Below, piece after piece: positions 1 to 11,322 of a stretch of 64,000 bases of DNA. Each line of letters starts with the position of its first letter. Positions within the stretch are counted from its first letter, which is position 1. Under the pieces are notes generated by a model. The model saw only the letters and a list, made by a program, of their open reading frames with translations, had not been told where the DNA came from and ran no database searches. Position numbers and translations under genes: made by a program. The DNA is from Vanessa cardui. Taxonomy: Eukaryota; Arthropoda; Insecta; Lepidoptera; Nymphalidae. The stretch covers positions 12,736,114 through 12,800,113 of the forward strand of contig NC_061153.1 of the NCBI RefSeq assembly GCF_905220365.1, read 5' to 3'.

Positions 1-505
1 AAAAGGCCCTGGTCCTGCTAATATTTCTCCTTATTTTATTCAAAAATGTGCAACAAAATTATCATTGCCCCTTACTAAAATTATTAATAGATCTTTGGCA
101 GACGGCATATTTCCTGAATTGTGGAAAAAATCTAGAATCATACCTATATTTAAAAAGGGGTGTAATTTTGGAATGGTTCCGATCATATCTTTTCAATCGC
201 CCGCAAGTGGTTGCTGCACAGGGTTATGAATCTATTACATACTATGCAAAAACTGGGGTCCCCCAAGGATCACACCTAGGCCCATTGCTGTTTCTAATTT
301 ACATAGATGATATATGAAATATTTCATACATAATTGCCATTTTGCTCTTTTTGCCGATGACCTTAAAGTATATAAAACTATTAAATCATCTGTTGACAGT
401 ACACAGCTTCAAAGTTATCTACTTGAAATTCAGCAATGGTTTGATAGTAACAATATGTTACTTAATCCAACAAAATGTTTTCATATCAAATTCTCATAAA
501 AAAGA
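1..505 (+). pseudogene. LINE reverse transcriptase fragment, broken
   Basis: This is part of the reverse transcriptase (RT) of a non-LTR retrotransposon, which would copy element RNA at a nicked target. The frame from base 2 shows an RT finger segment (GPGPANISPYF, then WKKSRIIPIFKKG). The frame changes near 155 and a block of palm residues is missing. It resumes with EWFRSYLFNR and the GVPQGSHLGPLLF motif from about 255. Another frame change leads to the catalytic FADD at about 350-361. The rest of the palm runs to about 500. No endonuclease or 3' end is visible, and the left edge is the window boundary. The GSHLGPLLF signature resembles the Jockey-type element that follows. RT identity is certain; the clade is a judgement. 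Confidence 0.85.
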
Positions 506-907
506 CTCCCTATTACTTCTTCATACACAATTATGTACGAAATCGACAACAGTAAACAGCTGCTATTAATCGCTAAGCAAATAATTATTCTATAAAGTGT
601 ATAAATCGATAATCAGGAGTGAATTTTGAAAAAATATTTAAAGTTTGTGTTAAAGTCAATAAGTATAGCGTTAAATTAAATCTAAATTTAATCTTTTTTG
701 AAATAAAAACAGCAAATTTCAAATTTATTCTTTTAATTGCAATAGTGGTGTGCAGTGTTGGAAATGAACGCGTAAGCGACGCATAATCCACGGCGCTTAC
801 GATCTTTTGGACGCTAACTTGACTGCAATTCAAGTATCGGTGTTAAGTAAAGTTGATTCCTCTAAGCTTCATCTACCTACATTATTGTTATTGTTATATA
901 AACAAAA
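506..907. other. Spacer and probable 5' UTR of the next LINE
   Basis: I see no credible coding sequence here. The left part is AT-rich and featureless. From about 735 the composition is less AT-rich, and this is likely the 5' UTR of the PHD-finger LINE whose ORF1 starts at 908. The exact 5' end cannot be fixed without other copies. Confidence 0.4.
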
Positions 908-1900
908 TGGATTGTAAGCATTGCTCAGAAATTTTAAGACCTGAGAAAACAATTAAATGCATAGCTTGTCAATGTATGTCACATTACTCATGTATGGGTA
1001 TAAATGAAAGTGAATTTAAAAAGATTCTGCCTATGAATAAAGCGAAATGGAGATGTCCAGCTTGTAAAATATCTAAGAAAAACAATACTATAAGTCCAAA
1101 ATTAAATACAGTGTCAGGAAATAATAATAAAGCTCAAATCATAGATGTAAAATCGTTGATTGCTCACTTTGATGACCGTTTCAATAGTTTGCATTCCACA
1201 ATGGAGTCATTCAAATCCTTTATCACCGAAGAATTTAAAAAGCTTTCAGAATCTGTAACTTTTTGGTCCACAAAAATTAATTCGATCGAATCTTCCATCA
1301 CTTCTATTGTTGATCAAATAAATGATCTCGATAAGGAGGTGAATAAAATAGACAAATTTGGAACAGAACTCGAAGAGTTGAGACTTAAGTTTAAGGAATT
1401 ATCAGAGAGTAGTAACAGAAATGAACAGTAGGTCCGACGCTCCAATATTCAAATTAATGGGATTCCACAGAAAAAGGGAGAAAACCTAGTTCATATTATC
1501 GAGACCCTTGCTTAGAAAAGCGGTTACTCCATAAACTTTGGTACGGGTGTTGATTTTAACAAGGGTTGCGGTAAGGAATGATTCGTCTGACAATAAATCG
1601 CGACCTATTATACTTAAAATGCAAGCACGTTACAAGAAGGACGATTTTCTTTCATCGCTAAGAAAATTAAAGAATTTGAAGGCGAGTGACATTGGATTTT
1701 CAGGTAGTAATAATCCTATTTATATAAATGACCACCTATCCACCTACAACAAGGCTCTTCTGAATGAAGCGCGACGTAAATGCAAAGAGAAATGTTATCA
1801 ATTCTGTTGGGTTCGAAATTGCACTGTTATGGTTCGCAAGACCAACAGCTCACCAGTTATTCACATTACTTCCAAAGATTCTTTAAACAAAATTTTATAA
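908..1900 (+). pseudogene. LINE ORF1 with PHD-like zinc finger, coiled coil and RRM-like region
   Basis: The ATG at 908 opens MDCKHCSEILRPEKT. A Cys/His array (CKHC, CIAC, HYSC, CPAC) fits a PHD-type zinc finger over about residues 1-55. A Lys/Glu/Ile-rich segment (about residues 80-175) looks like a coiled coil that would trimerise the protein. A stop at about 1430 is followed in another frame by RRSNIQINGIP, the start of the RRM-like domain typical of LINE ORF1. Another frame from about 1538 to 1900 carries the basic C-terminal domain. ORF1 proteins bind element RNA and act as chaperones. The gene is broken by at least two disruptions. ORF2 follows after about 260 bp of AT-rich spacer. Confidence 0.75.
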
Positions 1901-2159
1901 GCGTTATTAATTTGTTAGTTTATCATATTAAATCATGTTACTTTGTTGAGGTTTTTAAGATGTTTATTTACTTTTTCATATTTTTAGTTACTATTGTTAT
2001 TATTTTAATAATATTTTTAAACAAGTTTATCCTAACGAGGTATGGATTTATGGACTTACAGGTATGTTTTATTTCTTATTTGGTATCTAAGTACATTGAA
2101 AAAAAATGTTTATTTAATATTACTATACACAATAATTATATTTTTAAATATATAGCACT

Positions 2160-4242
2160 ATGTCCTTAAATATTTACTATCAAAACGTCAGAGGCTTGCG
2201 CACTAAAACTGTGCAGTTCTATTCTAATCTGTTAAATTCCAATTATGATGTAATTTGTTTAAGTGAAACCTGGTTGGTTCCTAGCATATTTGATGAAGAA
2301 CTTTTCGATTCACGCTATAACGTGTACCGAAATGATCGTGATTATGCACTTCTAGGTGTTAGTAAAGGTGGCGGTACATTTATAGCGGTACGTCGTAGCC
2401 TCTGTGTTGACATGCTGCACACTAGGATGCCTTTGTCTCTTCCAGGTGCTGATGTAACATTTGTTAGTATAGCAGTCGGACAGAGTTCAAGAAAACATAA
2501 ATTATGGCTTTTCTGTTGTTATTTCCCACAAAATCAACAACAGTGCGAGTCTGAAGCCACGTTTTTTGAATTCTTATCAGATTTAACGTTAAATAACCCT
2601 TTTGATAAATATATTGTTGTACGAGATTTCAATATTGGAGGTATTGTATGGTCACATAAGTTTGATAACACACTCGCTATCCAAAACCCGTCCGAAAATA
2701 ATTTAAGTATGCAACTGTTTGCTTTTGTTTGCTTCTCTGGCTGGGGTCAGTATAATGGAATTTTTAATAGCAACAATAGACTGTCTATGGGCGATGGTGA
2801 CATCTCGCAAAACGATTCATCAAAGGGCAGTGGGCCAGATGGTTTACATGCTACATTTTTAAAACAATGCAGTAAGTCTTTATCACTACCTTTATATTTA
2901 CTTTTTAACAAATCCATTAAATCAGGTATATTACCACCTGTTTGGAAAAGATCCCTCATTTTTCCTATTTTTAAACATGGTGATAAGCATAATGTTAAAA
3001 ATTATCGTGGAATATCAAAGTTGTCAATCATACCAAAATTATTTGAGAAGATTATTTACGATGTTTTGTTTCCTTTAATAAAACCTCTGCTTATTACCCA
3101 ACAACATGGATTTGTAACCAAAAGATCAGTTGAGTCCAATCTTGTCGAGTTTCTTGATGTTGTACTTTTAGCTATGGAGAGAGGACATCAAGTTGACGCT
3201 GTGTATACTGATTATTCAAAAGCATTTGATAAAATTCCACATTCATTACTAATCAAAAAACTTGAATATAACATCATATCTTCGTGATAGAACTCAAGCA
3301 GTTGCTATCAAAGGACATATCTCTAGTTTCGTCCCCATAACATCTGGGGTATCTCTGGGCTCTCATCTCGGTCCCCTTTTATTTAACATTTTTATTAATG
3401 ATATAGTAAAAAACTTTCAACATCCTAATATTCTTTTATATGCAGATGATACAAAATTATTTAAAATCATAAAAAACAATGATGACTGCTCTAATTTACA
3501 AAACGATTTACTTATTTTAGAACAATATTGTTTGTCTAACGGTCTGCATCTGAATTTTGATAAGTGTTGTATAATAACATTTTCTAGGAAAAAAAATCCG
3601 ATTTTATTCGATTACACAATTTCTAATCACCCAATTAGGAGGGTTACCGAGATTAGGGACCTGGGGGTGCATCTGGATTCAAATTTATTGTTTGACAAGC
3701 ATGTGAATAAAATTACTGCAAAAGCTTTCAGCATGTTGGGTTTCATATTTCGCCAGGGATGTGATTTTAGAAATATAAATACATATAACCTTTTGTATAA
3801 CGCGTATGTAAGGACCAATTTGGAATTTGCTTCATTTGTTTGGAATCCACAATATTCAAAAAATATTAAGGCTATCGAAAATGTACAGAATAAATTTATT
3901 AGAAGATTAATGCGCAAATTTGGATCCAATTCCGTTAGTAAACTTAATATTTTGTCGCTTGAGAAACGCAGAGAATGCAAAGATCAGATTTTTCTGTATA
4001 AAATTATAAATAACTATGTCGACTCAATGTACTTGGTTAACAACATTGATATCAAATATCCACATACCTCTGCCCGTTCAAAACATACCTTTTATGTACC
4101 TATATGTAAAACCAACTATTCCAAAAATCGTTTTTTGATAAGAGCATGTAATAATTATAATAAATATTATAGTAATGTGGATATATTTCACTTAAATTTG
4201 TTTAAGTTCTTACGAGTGTTAAAAAACAATATTTATCATTAA
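2160..4242 (+). pseudogene. LINE ORF2: endonuclease and reverse transcriptase, internally deleted
   Basis: MSLNIYYQNVRGLRTK starts an exonuclease-endonuclease-phosphatase (EEP) endonuclease. The Asn (QNVRG) and Glu (SETWL) motifs are present. The GDFN box reads VRDFN, and the domain then jumps at about 2660-2820 directly to the RT linker (SSKGSGPDGLHATFL). RT fingers and palm follow (YRGISKLSIIPKLFEKI, YTDYSKAFDKIPHSLL). A deletion with frameshift near 3270 joins to SYLRDRTQAV. The usual GVPQGS is GVSLGS here. Catalytic YADD is intact at about 3440, and the thumb and C-terminal region run to 4242. The first copying step could not work from this copy. Confidence 0.85.
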
Positions 4243-4488
4243 CATTATTTGTAGCTTATTGTTTTGTTTCCTTTGCTTTTTTTTCTTTTTGTTAATTTTG
4301 GAATTCATGTTTTGATAGCCTTATTTTATATAATTTAATAATATGTAACTTTTATTACTTGTTATTTAGTTCACTCCATATTTTTAATGCAACAGTGGAA
4401 ACTTTGTTGGCATATGTTAGAATTATTATGTTATTAATTGTATGTACTATACTATGCTGTCTGTTTTCCTAAAAATAAATAAATTTAC

Positions 4489-5380
4489 GGGCATCAATTA
4501 AAGAATTAGCCGAGGTTAAAGATTAAGGCGTTATTATTGATAAAAAAATAACTTTTGTGCCCATATTAACATGATAAAAGCCAAGGGAGCTCAAATGATT
4601 GGATTAATTAAGAGAAATACAAAAGGATTTACGATTAAAACAAAGCTTTACCTGTACAATGCTCTTGTTAGGACAATTTTAGAGTTTGCGTCTCAGATCT
4701 AGACCCTATCATATACGCTATTAATTTACAGAGTTGAATCGATTCAACGCGCTTTCACTAGACAGCTAGCTTTTGCATGCAGTAGAATATCCCATAGAGT
4801 ACGAAAATCGCCTAAATTTTTTTAAAATGAAAACATTGCGAAATCGAAGAAAACTTCTCGATTTAATATTATTATTTAAAATTATGAATGGCACTGTCCA
4901 ATGTGAACAGGCTCTCCATAAAATTAATATCTCAGTCCCATGTCGCCCTCCTAGAAAACCTAACAATAAATTGTTTTACATAGCGAAGTCACGCACAAAT
5001 GTTGCTAAATATTCCCCGATAAATAGAATATGTGGCCAGTATAACGTTTTGTGTGCATTAACGATTGGATACGTCTGACACGGACGTGTTCCACCGTGCA
5101 AATTCTGAAGGCCAACTTTGGCCAACGGGTGTGGTGTTCCGGAGATTTCGTGGCAGGATACCCTGCACCACGCGCAACAACACATGAAAGTGTAGTGTAG
5201 TATAGTTTTAAGTTTAAGATAATATGTATTAGTATATTATATTATTATATATTACATTGTTATGTAATAGTATTTTTAAGTGAATATGTATTAGTATATT
5301 TTTAAGATAATGTATATTGTGTAGTTATATTTGTATGGGCCACTGTCGCCTGATTTAAATAAATAAATAAAAAAAAATTA
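4489..5380 (+). pseudogene. 5'-truncated LINE tail: RT thumb region and 3' UTR
   Basis: From about 4500 broken frames show the RT-distal segment common to Jockey-type LINEs (AKGAQMIGLIKRNTKGF, then YNALVRTILEFAS). At 4773-5078 the C-terminal part reads RRKLLDLILLFKIMNGTV. Several stops and a frame change are present. A noncoding 3' region follows and ends in a taaataaataaaaaaaaa tail at about 5358-5380, so this is a separate, strongly 5'-truncated insertion. It is related to, but clearly diverged from, the element ending at 4488. The 3' UTR (about 5080-5355) contains no other gene. Confidence 0.7.
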
Positions 5381-5545
5381 ACACAAAATATTGATGTTTT
5401 TTCCGATTTCTTGCCGAAGTTTAAGGGAAAAATTTGTGATGTTTTGTCAAGTACATACGAGTATATTGTGCATACAAATATACATACAAAAATAAATAGA
5501 TACATATACACAGGCAAACATACATATATAATCAATAAATATATA

Positions 5546-5582
5546 TCGGCGCGAAACCACGAATTTAAGAAAAACATGTGTC
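5546..5582. repeat. 37-bp sequence repeated inverted at 20781-20817
   Basis: The stretch from tcggcgcgaaaccacg to aacatgtgtc is the exact reverse complement of 20781-20817. In both places it is flanked on one side by TAA/ATT trinucleotide runs and on the other by TATATAAATA. It is probably the edge of one dispersed repeat family. I do not recognise the family. Confidence 0.7.
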
Positions 5583-5643
5583 GAGAAATAATTAATTTAA
5601 TAATAATAATAATTTAAAACTGTTTCATTACAACTTACACTTT

Positions 5644-5676
5644 AAACATGACGTCAGCTTAGCTGACGTCATGTTT
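5644..5676. repeat. 33-bp perfect palindrome with two TGACGTCA boxes
   Basis: Two 16-base arms (aaacatgacgtcagct and its reverse complement) flank a single central T. Each arm contains the 8-base palindrome TGACGTCA. The DNA or RNA could fold into a tight hairpin. No neighbouring gene suggests a regulatory role. Confidence 0.85.
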
Positions 5677-5782
5677 TTAAAAACGGGCTCGTACATGCTG
5701 CTCCGTTATACATAAATAATATATAAACTAATCGATAAATACATATAAAGAGATATTTATATATTACAAAGTTACATTTCTA

Positions 5783-8470
5783 GGAAATGTTTCTTGACAG
5801 CTTTTTTGAAAACTGGCAGTGATTGTGCACGTCTAATGGACAGGGATAGGGAGTTCTAAAGACGGGATGCTTGAACAGTAAAGGATTTGCTATAAAAATT
5901 AGAGGAGGGGGAAGGAATTTCAAGAAGCAAGTTGCTTTCAGATCGAAGGGAACGCTCGTAGGAATCACTAAGGAATTTAAATCGTTCTTTTAGGTATGGA
6001 GGGGAAACAGGATTGAACAGTATACACTATAGCAGATTAAGAATATGAGTATTCCTGCGAAGGCGAATTGGGAGCCACTTGAGCTTCTTGCGAAATTCGG
6101 ATATATTGTCATATTTTCGTAAATCAAATATGTAACGTATACATAAATCTTGAATGCGCTCAAGCTTATTTAGTTGCTCCTCAGTGATGTCGACATAGCA
6201 TGTGTCGGCATAATCAAGAATTGGTAAAAGAAGGCTATGTGCAAGCACAATTTTGGTAGGTATCGGAAGCATATAACGCAATCTGCGGAGTGATCCAGCT
6301 GAAGCGAATATCTTGCGACTTATGTCACAAATTTGTTCTCCCCAGGAGAGATGTTGGTCAAACAAAATACCCAGATTTTAACACTCTCACTGTAAGAAAT
6401 TTCAATATTATCTAATATTATTGGTGGTAGCTGCGTTCTATCGATTCGAGCTAGTAATTTAGAACTACCAATTATTATCGCTTTAGTTTTAGATGGATTG
6501 ACTTTTAAGCCGAAGGATTTGCTCCAGTTTGCTATTGATGTGAGATCGCTACTAATACAGTTTATAGTTTTAGTTAAATCATTAACTGTGCAGTGAGAGT
6601 ATATCTGAACATCGTCTGCATAAAAGTGATAGAGAGAAGTAATGATATTACTGATAGAATTAATAAACATTGAAAATAGGAGAGGGGACAACTCGCCATC
6701 TTGCGGGACACTGGCAGAGATCATTGACCAGACTGAGTATGAATCGTTCAGTCTGACTCGCTGTCGGCGTCCCTGCAAGTAATTTTGAAACCATTCAGTA
6801 AGCGTAGGATACGTTAAGAGTGCGTAGAATATCACACAGGATATCAACGTCCCCAGTATTAAAAGCGTTACTGAAATCAAGTAACATCCATACTGTAACC
6901 CTTTGATTGTCCATATTCCATCGTATATCTTCAGTAATTTTGACAAGTGCAGTAGTCGTACAGTAGGACGTAGGACAGAAACCAGATTGAAAAGGATTAA
7001 GGAGACTATGTTCTAAAAGGAAATTGCTAAGCTGTTGATGTAAAAGACGTTTAAGAGCTTTGGACAAAAGTGGAAGAATTGAAATGGGACGATATTCGGA
7101 CATAGAACAAGGATTACTTTTTTTCGGGAGAGGAATAATTTCAGTATTTTTCCAAATAGATGGAAAGGCGCTAGTAGAAATGGATGCATTAAAAATTGAT
7201 ATGATAACAGGAACCAGGATCAATGATGGGAATGATCATCTTGCGACTAATGCAGTCAGACCCAATAGAATTGGACTTTATTGCTAAAATACTGTTCTTA
7301 ACGTCACTTTCGGAAAACTGACTAAAAAAGAAAACAGGAGTATCAAGAGTTGGCAAAGCTGAAAGTCGATTCCTTGAACATGTTTTAGTTGCACTGTCAA
7401 TAGCAACAGAAGAGGAAAAATAGATATTTAAATCATTAAGATTCATGTTTTGAGAAGAATTGTCCTGTCGCGTCTTACCAACTCTTAGTGACTTTAAAAA
7501 TTCCAAACTTTACAGGAATCTTCTTCTTCGATGACAGATTTGTAGATATTGCGTCGTTGTTCATCTCTACACACTCTATTGCAACGATTTCGAATTTTGA
7601 CATATTTCTCTCTGTTTGACCCACTGGCGTCTGATCTATATTTCACTTTGGCATAGTTCTTCTTATCCTGTAATTTCCTTATTTCAGATGTAATCCAGGG
7701 TACTGGGAGATGTTTGATCCGCACGGGTCTGATAGGCGCGTGGACATCATACAGCTGGGTTAACAACGAATTGAAAATAGCAACTTTGTTATCGATTGTA
7801 TGTGCATTTTCAACCGCCTTCCAATCGATTTTAGCTGTATCTTCAGATTGTCGCTCCAAATTCATAATACTAAAATTGGGCTGCAGAAGAATTCTTGATT
7901 TAGCTTTGGGTGGTTTAATTTTATAAGACAGATAGTGAAGGTCATGATAGGAGAATCATCGAGTCAATCGAGGAAACAATAATTAGATCCAGAAGAGAAG
8001 GAGAACAATTAGGTAGAACATGTGTGGCAAGCAAATGAAGAATGTTTAAATTAGCACTGTTGACAAGAGAATAAAGTCGGGAAGACCGGTGGTCATTTTT
8101 CAGCAAGCATGTATTGAAGTCGCCCATGATTATTGTGTAAATATATAAGGGAGTTAAATAATGTAATAAGGTCTCAAAAGATGAAAAATAGTCAACTGTA
8201 AGACATGGACTATAAAAATCCCGAGTAAAAATTTAATGTGGGAGAAAATAACTTCAACAAAAAGATGCTCTGCTGCACCGGTCTGAGGTTGCGAAGTATT
8301 AATGATATTAAAAGGAATATGAGAGCGAAGGTAAATTGCAACCCCTCCACCTGTCCGGCCGATACGATCGTTCCAGATTAGGTGGAATCCCGGTAAAGAG
8401 AAGGAAGTGGAAGGCAAGCAAGGCTTTAACCAAGTCTCGGAAATTAAAATAGCGTAAATATTAATATTAT
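5783..8470 (-). pseudogene. Family A LINE ORF2 (endonuclease and RT), decayed
   Basis: This is read on the minus strand from about 8470. The endonuclease (GGGVAIYLRSHIPF, then MGDFNTCLLKNDHRSS near 8127) is followed by a linker (HAPIRPVRIKHLP, about 7720), RT fingers (EYRPISILPLLSK, about 7100), palm (LLDFSNAFNTGDVDIL), YADDVQIYS near 6610, and the C-terminal region (LDYADTCYVDITEEQLNKLE). The C-terminus ends near 5783 in a SLPVFKKAVKKHFL-like segment. At least six frameshifts split it. The GVPQGGVLSP motif has become SVPQDGELSP, so the RT is doubly disabled. Family A here means the LINEs sharing LLDFSNAFN and LPILDYAD motifs. The N-terminal endonuclease is cut at about 8475 by the adjacent Penelope piece. 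Confidence 0.85.
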
Positions 8471-8477
8471 TACTTAA

Positions 8478-8925
8478 TGTTGTCTTAAATTTTCGCGATT
8501 ATTACACATTTAAATAAAACTAATTATAACGGATGAATCGCGTATATTAATTATTTTTAAACATCCCGACGTTTCGAGCACTTTGCAGTGTTCGTGGTCA
8601 CGGGTAGACTAAGATGACATTTGTCTATTTGAAGAACAAAGGAAATATTATTAACAACTACCGCCAACGATTTCTCAATTGATATCTTGAGTAACGTTCC
8701 GGTTGCACGCAGAAGGCACTAACTGTATCTTTAGGTCTTGCAGTCTGTTGGATTTGGGATTTTAAATTTTTAATAAGTGGATCCCAGGTGTTAGAAAGTC
8801 TCCAACCATCTTCTCTATTGAAGTTCGGATGTTTTTGAATTTCAATAGCCTCGCGTATCATTCTAGGAATGAATCTGTGTTCTCTAGCGAGGATCTGTGG
8901 TTTATCAAATCGGATATGGGACATG
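8478..8925 (-). pseudogene. Penelope-like element 3' fragment
   Basis: The minus-strand frame 8924-8658 reads IRFDKPQILAREHRFIPRM and ends YSRYQLRNRWR. It matches the C-terminus downstream of the GIY-YIG domain of the Penelope copy at 35785-37248. The noncoding tail (8478-8657) also matches that copy's 3' end, including cgacgtttcgagcac. Only the terminal quarter remains. The RT and nuclease are missing. Confidence 0.85.
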
Positions 8926-8929
8926 TGTG

Positions 8930-9760
8930 TGAACTTAGCAGATCATTGTCCAGCAGATCACAATTAAATGTGAGTTCTGTTAGCATGCAGAAGAGTTCTT
9001 TAGTGTCTGATAGTTTTTAGGAATAGTTCTGGCGTTTTTACCTAAAAAAAATTGTCGACGAAATGATCTGCTAACTTCCCGTAGCAGATCATTTCCCAGC
9101 AGATCAAAAATAAATAGGATATCTAAGCGCATGTAGCTGAGTTCTAAAGTTCCTGATACGTTTTAGAAATAGTTCCGGTGTTTTTCGAGGAAAATCGTGA
9201 AAAATAGAAAAAAATAGTAGGAACATAAAAAGAAGAAGAATAGATTTGGTAATATTTTTATATTATACATATGTATTTAAGTGCCAGCAGATCATGGTCG
9301 AAATATAAAAAATTCGAAAAATTCTACTTGATTCGATTTTAAATTATATCATCGCTAAAGGCTAGAACTCTTTTGTTTCTTATACATGGGTATCAGAACT
9401 GTACCCTGTACCTGTATTTTTTTTATATTTCGACCATGATCTGCGTGCAGTTCTGCTGGCACTTAAATGCGAGTTCTGGTCTTAAAAAGAGTTCTACGTT
9501 GCAGTTCTGATACCCATCTATAAGAAACAGAAGAGTTCTAGCCTTTAGCGATGACTATAGTTTGAATCGAATTAAATAAAATATTACCAATTTTTTAATT
9601 TCTCTACCATGATGTTTTTTATTTCTCTACCATGGTCTGCTGGTACTTAAATGCGAGTTCTGGACTCGGAACCACTTCCATATTATATTTCTGATACCGA
9701 TGTGTCAGGAACTAAAGAGTTCAGGCCATCAGGCACGATCAGAATGTAACATTGATATAC
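8930..9760. repeat. Rearranged satellite segment related to the 160-bp arrays at 54-62 kb
   Basis: Motifs of the 160-bp satellite recur here: gccagcagatcatgg at about 9281 in forward orientation, and its reverse complement at about 9434-9460 and 9628-9640. The stretch 9100-9260 shares gtaggaacataaaa and neighbouring sequence with 54220-54300. The stretch 9430-9765 read on the minus strand follows 54605-54925 in order. The locus is therefore an inverted, partly rearranged relative of the larger array. I see no coding sequence. Confidence 0.75.
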
Positions 9761-9764
9761 TGGA

Positions 9765-10691
9765 TTGTTCAGGACTAAATATTGATATTATGTCTCCGGC
9801 TGTGCCTGCTGTAACTGATGTCAGCCCCATTCCCCACAAAACACCTTGTATTTCTTCCAGGAGCTATACTAAAATATACTGTGATGAAATAGGAAGAAAT
9901 ATGGGTGTTTTACTAAATAATTTATGTAAAGGATAATTAGTTACTAATTATTGCATGCCAGGTGCATCCTTTTCTCGAATTATTGATAGTATTTTAAATA
10001 ATACTCATTGTCCTAACACCACTTGAATAATATTAATTGGGAGAAGGGGAAATGTAAATAAAAAGAATCTAGAAAGATATTTTACTGAATTACTTAATTT
10101 AAATGTTACAAAAGTGATACTTTTTACATTTCCTTTTATAAATCAATTGCCACAGGAAAATACTATTAGACATAAATTAAATATTTCATTGTATACAATG
10201 TGTCATAATAATTATGTAAATATTGAAAACAATAATTCTAAAATTAATTTAATTGACATAAATAATATATTGAAATTTAAATCATGTATTTTGACTAATG
10301 ATAGGTATAACTATCAAATTTCTATAAGAGACAAATAGCAAATCTGCTATATTATTATATTTTTACAAAACCAACCAATTTCTTGGTTGACCATACCACT
10401 GCTTCTATTGAGCAGTGCAATAAAACATTAAATAGTAATAGTTTGGAATGTGTTCCAAATAATTTAAATTGAATCTTAAGACAATAGAGGTCGTCTCTGG
10501 CTCAAGTTGTATTAATTTACCTAATAGAAATTCATCGTTGGAAAAATTCCTAAATTTTAATGTTAGAAATAAACAAAATAATAATAATAGTAAACTTGTA
10601 AACCTGGTGCACCAAAACATTCAAGGAATGCTAGGAAAAGATTTAGAGATTGAGTTATTCATAAACAGCAATGCCATTGATATTTTATGTT
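9765..10691 (+). pseudogene. Family B LINE: SGNH-like ORF1 remnant and start of ORF2
   Basis: Broken frames from about 9770 to 10440 encode an SGNH-hydrolase-like ORF1 (YCMPGASFSRIIDSILN, then VTKVILFTFPFINQLPQEN). ORF2 begins near 10470 (TIEVVSGSSC) and reaches the endonuclease start (LVNLVHQNIQGMLGKDLEIE) before ending at AIDILC. The LTR of a Gypsy element begins at that point, so the LINE was there first. The copy at 27440-32255 shows what should follow. ORF1 proteins with an esterase-like fold are known in CR1-type LINEs. Assignment here rests on pattern similarity between the two copies, not on a search. Confidence 0.65.
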
Positions 10692-10966
10692 TGTAGGGAC
10701 AATAATTGTAGTAGTGTGTGTAGTGTATAATGTATGTAACAAACACTACTTGACAAAATGTGCCTATAAAAGTGCATGCAATACGAAATGTGTGTGGAGT
10801 ATTCATTGAATATTCAGTCTGTATTCAGTTAGTATTAAGAAGTCATTATGAGAACACGCCAAGTAAAATACCGAAACAAACAATGATTATTATTAGTCTC
10901 CCGCTTAACTTCCACTTCATAAAGAAAATAAATTAGGGACAAAATATAATGGTATAGTTCCCTAAA
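10692..10966 (+). repeat. 5' LTR of the CsRn1-like Gypsy element
   Basis: The LTR starts TGTAGGGAC directly after LINE sequence and ends in gttccctaaa just before the primer site, so its ends are short imperfect inverted repeats. A TATA box (tataaaag, 10765-10772) lies about 70 bases from the start. There is no matching 3' LTR in the window, so the right boundary is inferred from the primer site. Confidence 0.65.
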
Positions 10967-10967
10967 G

Positions 10968-10984
10968 TGGTGACCCCGACGTGA
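10968..10984 (+). promoter_or_regulatory. Primer-binding site complementary to tRNA-Trp 3' end
   Basis: The sequence tggtgaccccgacgtga is the type used by CsRn1-like Gypsy elements to prime minus-strand DNA synthesis with tRNA-Trp. It lies immediately after the LTR and 28 bases before the gag ATG. Confidence 0.7.
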
Positions 10985-11011
10985 TTACCAACAACTCTGA
11001 CGTGATATAAA

Positions 11012-11321
11012 ATGAATCCACCAACAACGCCAACTCACACCGCGGTCCCGCACGTCAAGATGGAGGATTACGGAATGGCGGCGATTTCTTTAAGTTCTCG
11101 CATTCCTGAGTTCTGGCCAGATCAACCTCGCGTGTGGTATGTTCGCGCTGAATCGATTCTTTTGCCACAGAAACTGAACGATGAAGCCAAATTCAACGTC
11201 ATCGTCTCGAAGCTCGGGAAGGAACCTATTCAGCAGGTAACAGATTTACTTTTAAATCCGCCGGATACTAACAAGTACGACGCTTTAAAGCAAAGATTGT
11301 TAGCCATATATGAAAAAGTTT
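11012..11321 (+). pseudogene. Gypsy gag, N-terminal part
   Basis: The first ATG after the primer site opens MNPPTTPTHTAVPHVK. IPEFWPDQPRVWY and YDALKQRLLAIYE follow, the capsid-type signatures of CsRn1-like gag. The frame runs without a stop into the inserted LINE, producing a fused frame of 602 codons (11012-12820). The gag continues at 13682 with SENRQIQKLISEMDLG, so the true protein was split by the insertion rather than naturally fused. Gag would assemble the virus-like particle. Confidence 0.8.
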
Positions 11322-11322
11322 T

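Larger units (their letters stand above)
735..4488 (+). mobile_element. Jockey-type LINE with PHD-finger ORF1, nearly full length but dead
   Basis: The element has a 5' UTR, ORF1 (908-1900), ORF2 (2160-4242), and a short 3' UTR ending in an aaaaataaataaa tail at about 4470-4485. ORF1 plus an endonuclease/RT ORF2 is the standard layout of Jockey/CR1-group LINEs. ORF1 has internal stops. ORF2 has lost the C-terminal half of its endonuclease and part of the RT palm, so the copy cannot move. A further LINE tail begins right after the 3' tail, so two elements are stacked head to tail. Confidence 0.75.
5381..5779. other. AT-rich spacer holding two inverted repeats
   Basis: I find no gene. The segment is rich in TACATA and TAA runs. 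It contains a 37-bp sequence matched in inverted orientation at 20781-20817, and a 33-bp perfect palindrome at 5644-5676. The next LINE (minus strand) has its 3' end near 5760-5780. Confidence 0.5.

Noticed and set aside
5302..5617. Short frames on both strands (starting MFFLNSWFRA on the minus strand, also at 20786)
   Set aside because: The shared translation comes from the 37-bp inverted repeat and simple TACATA sequence, not from a gene.
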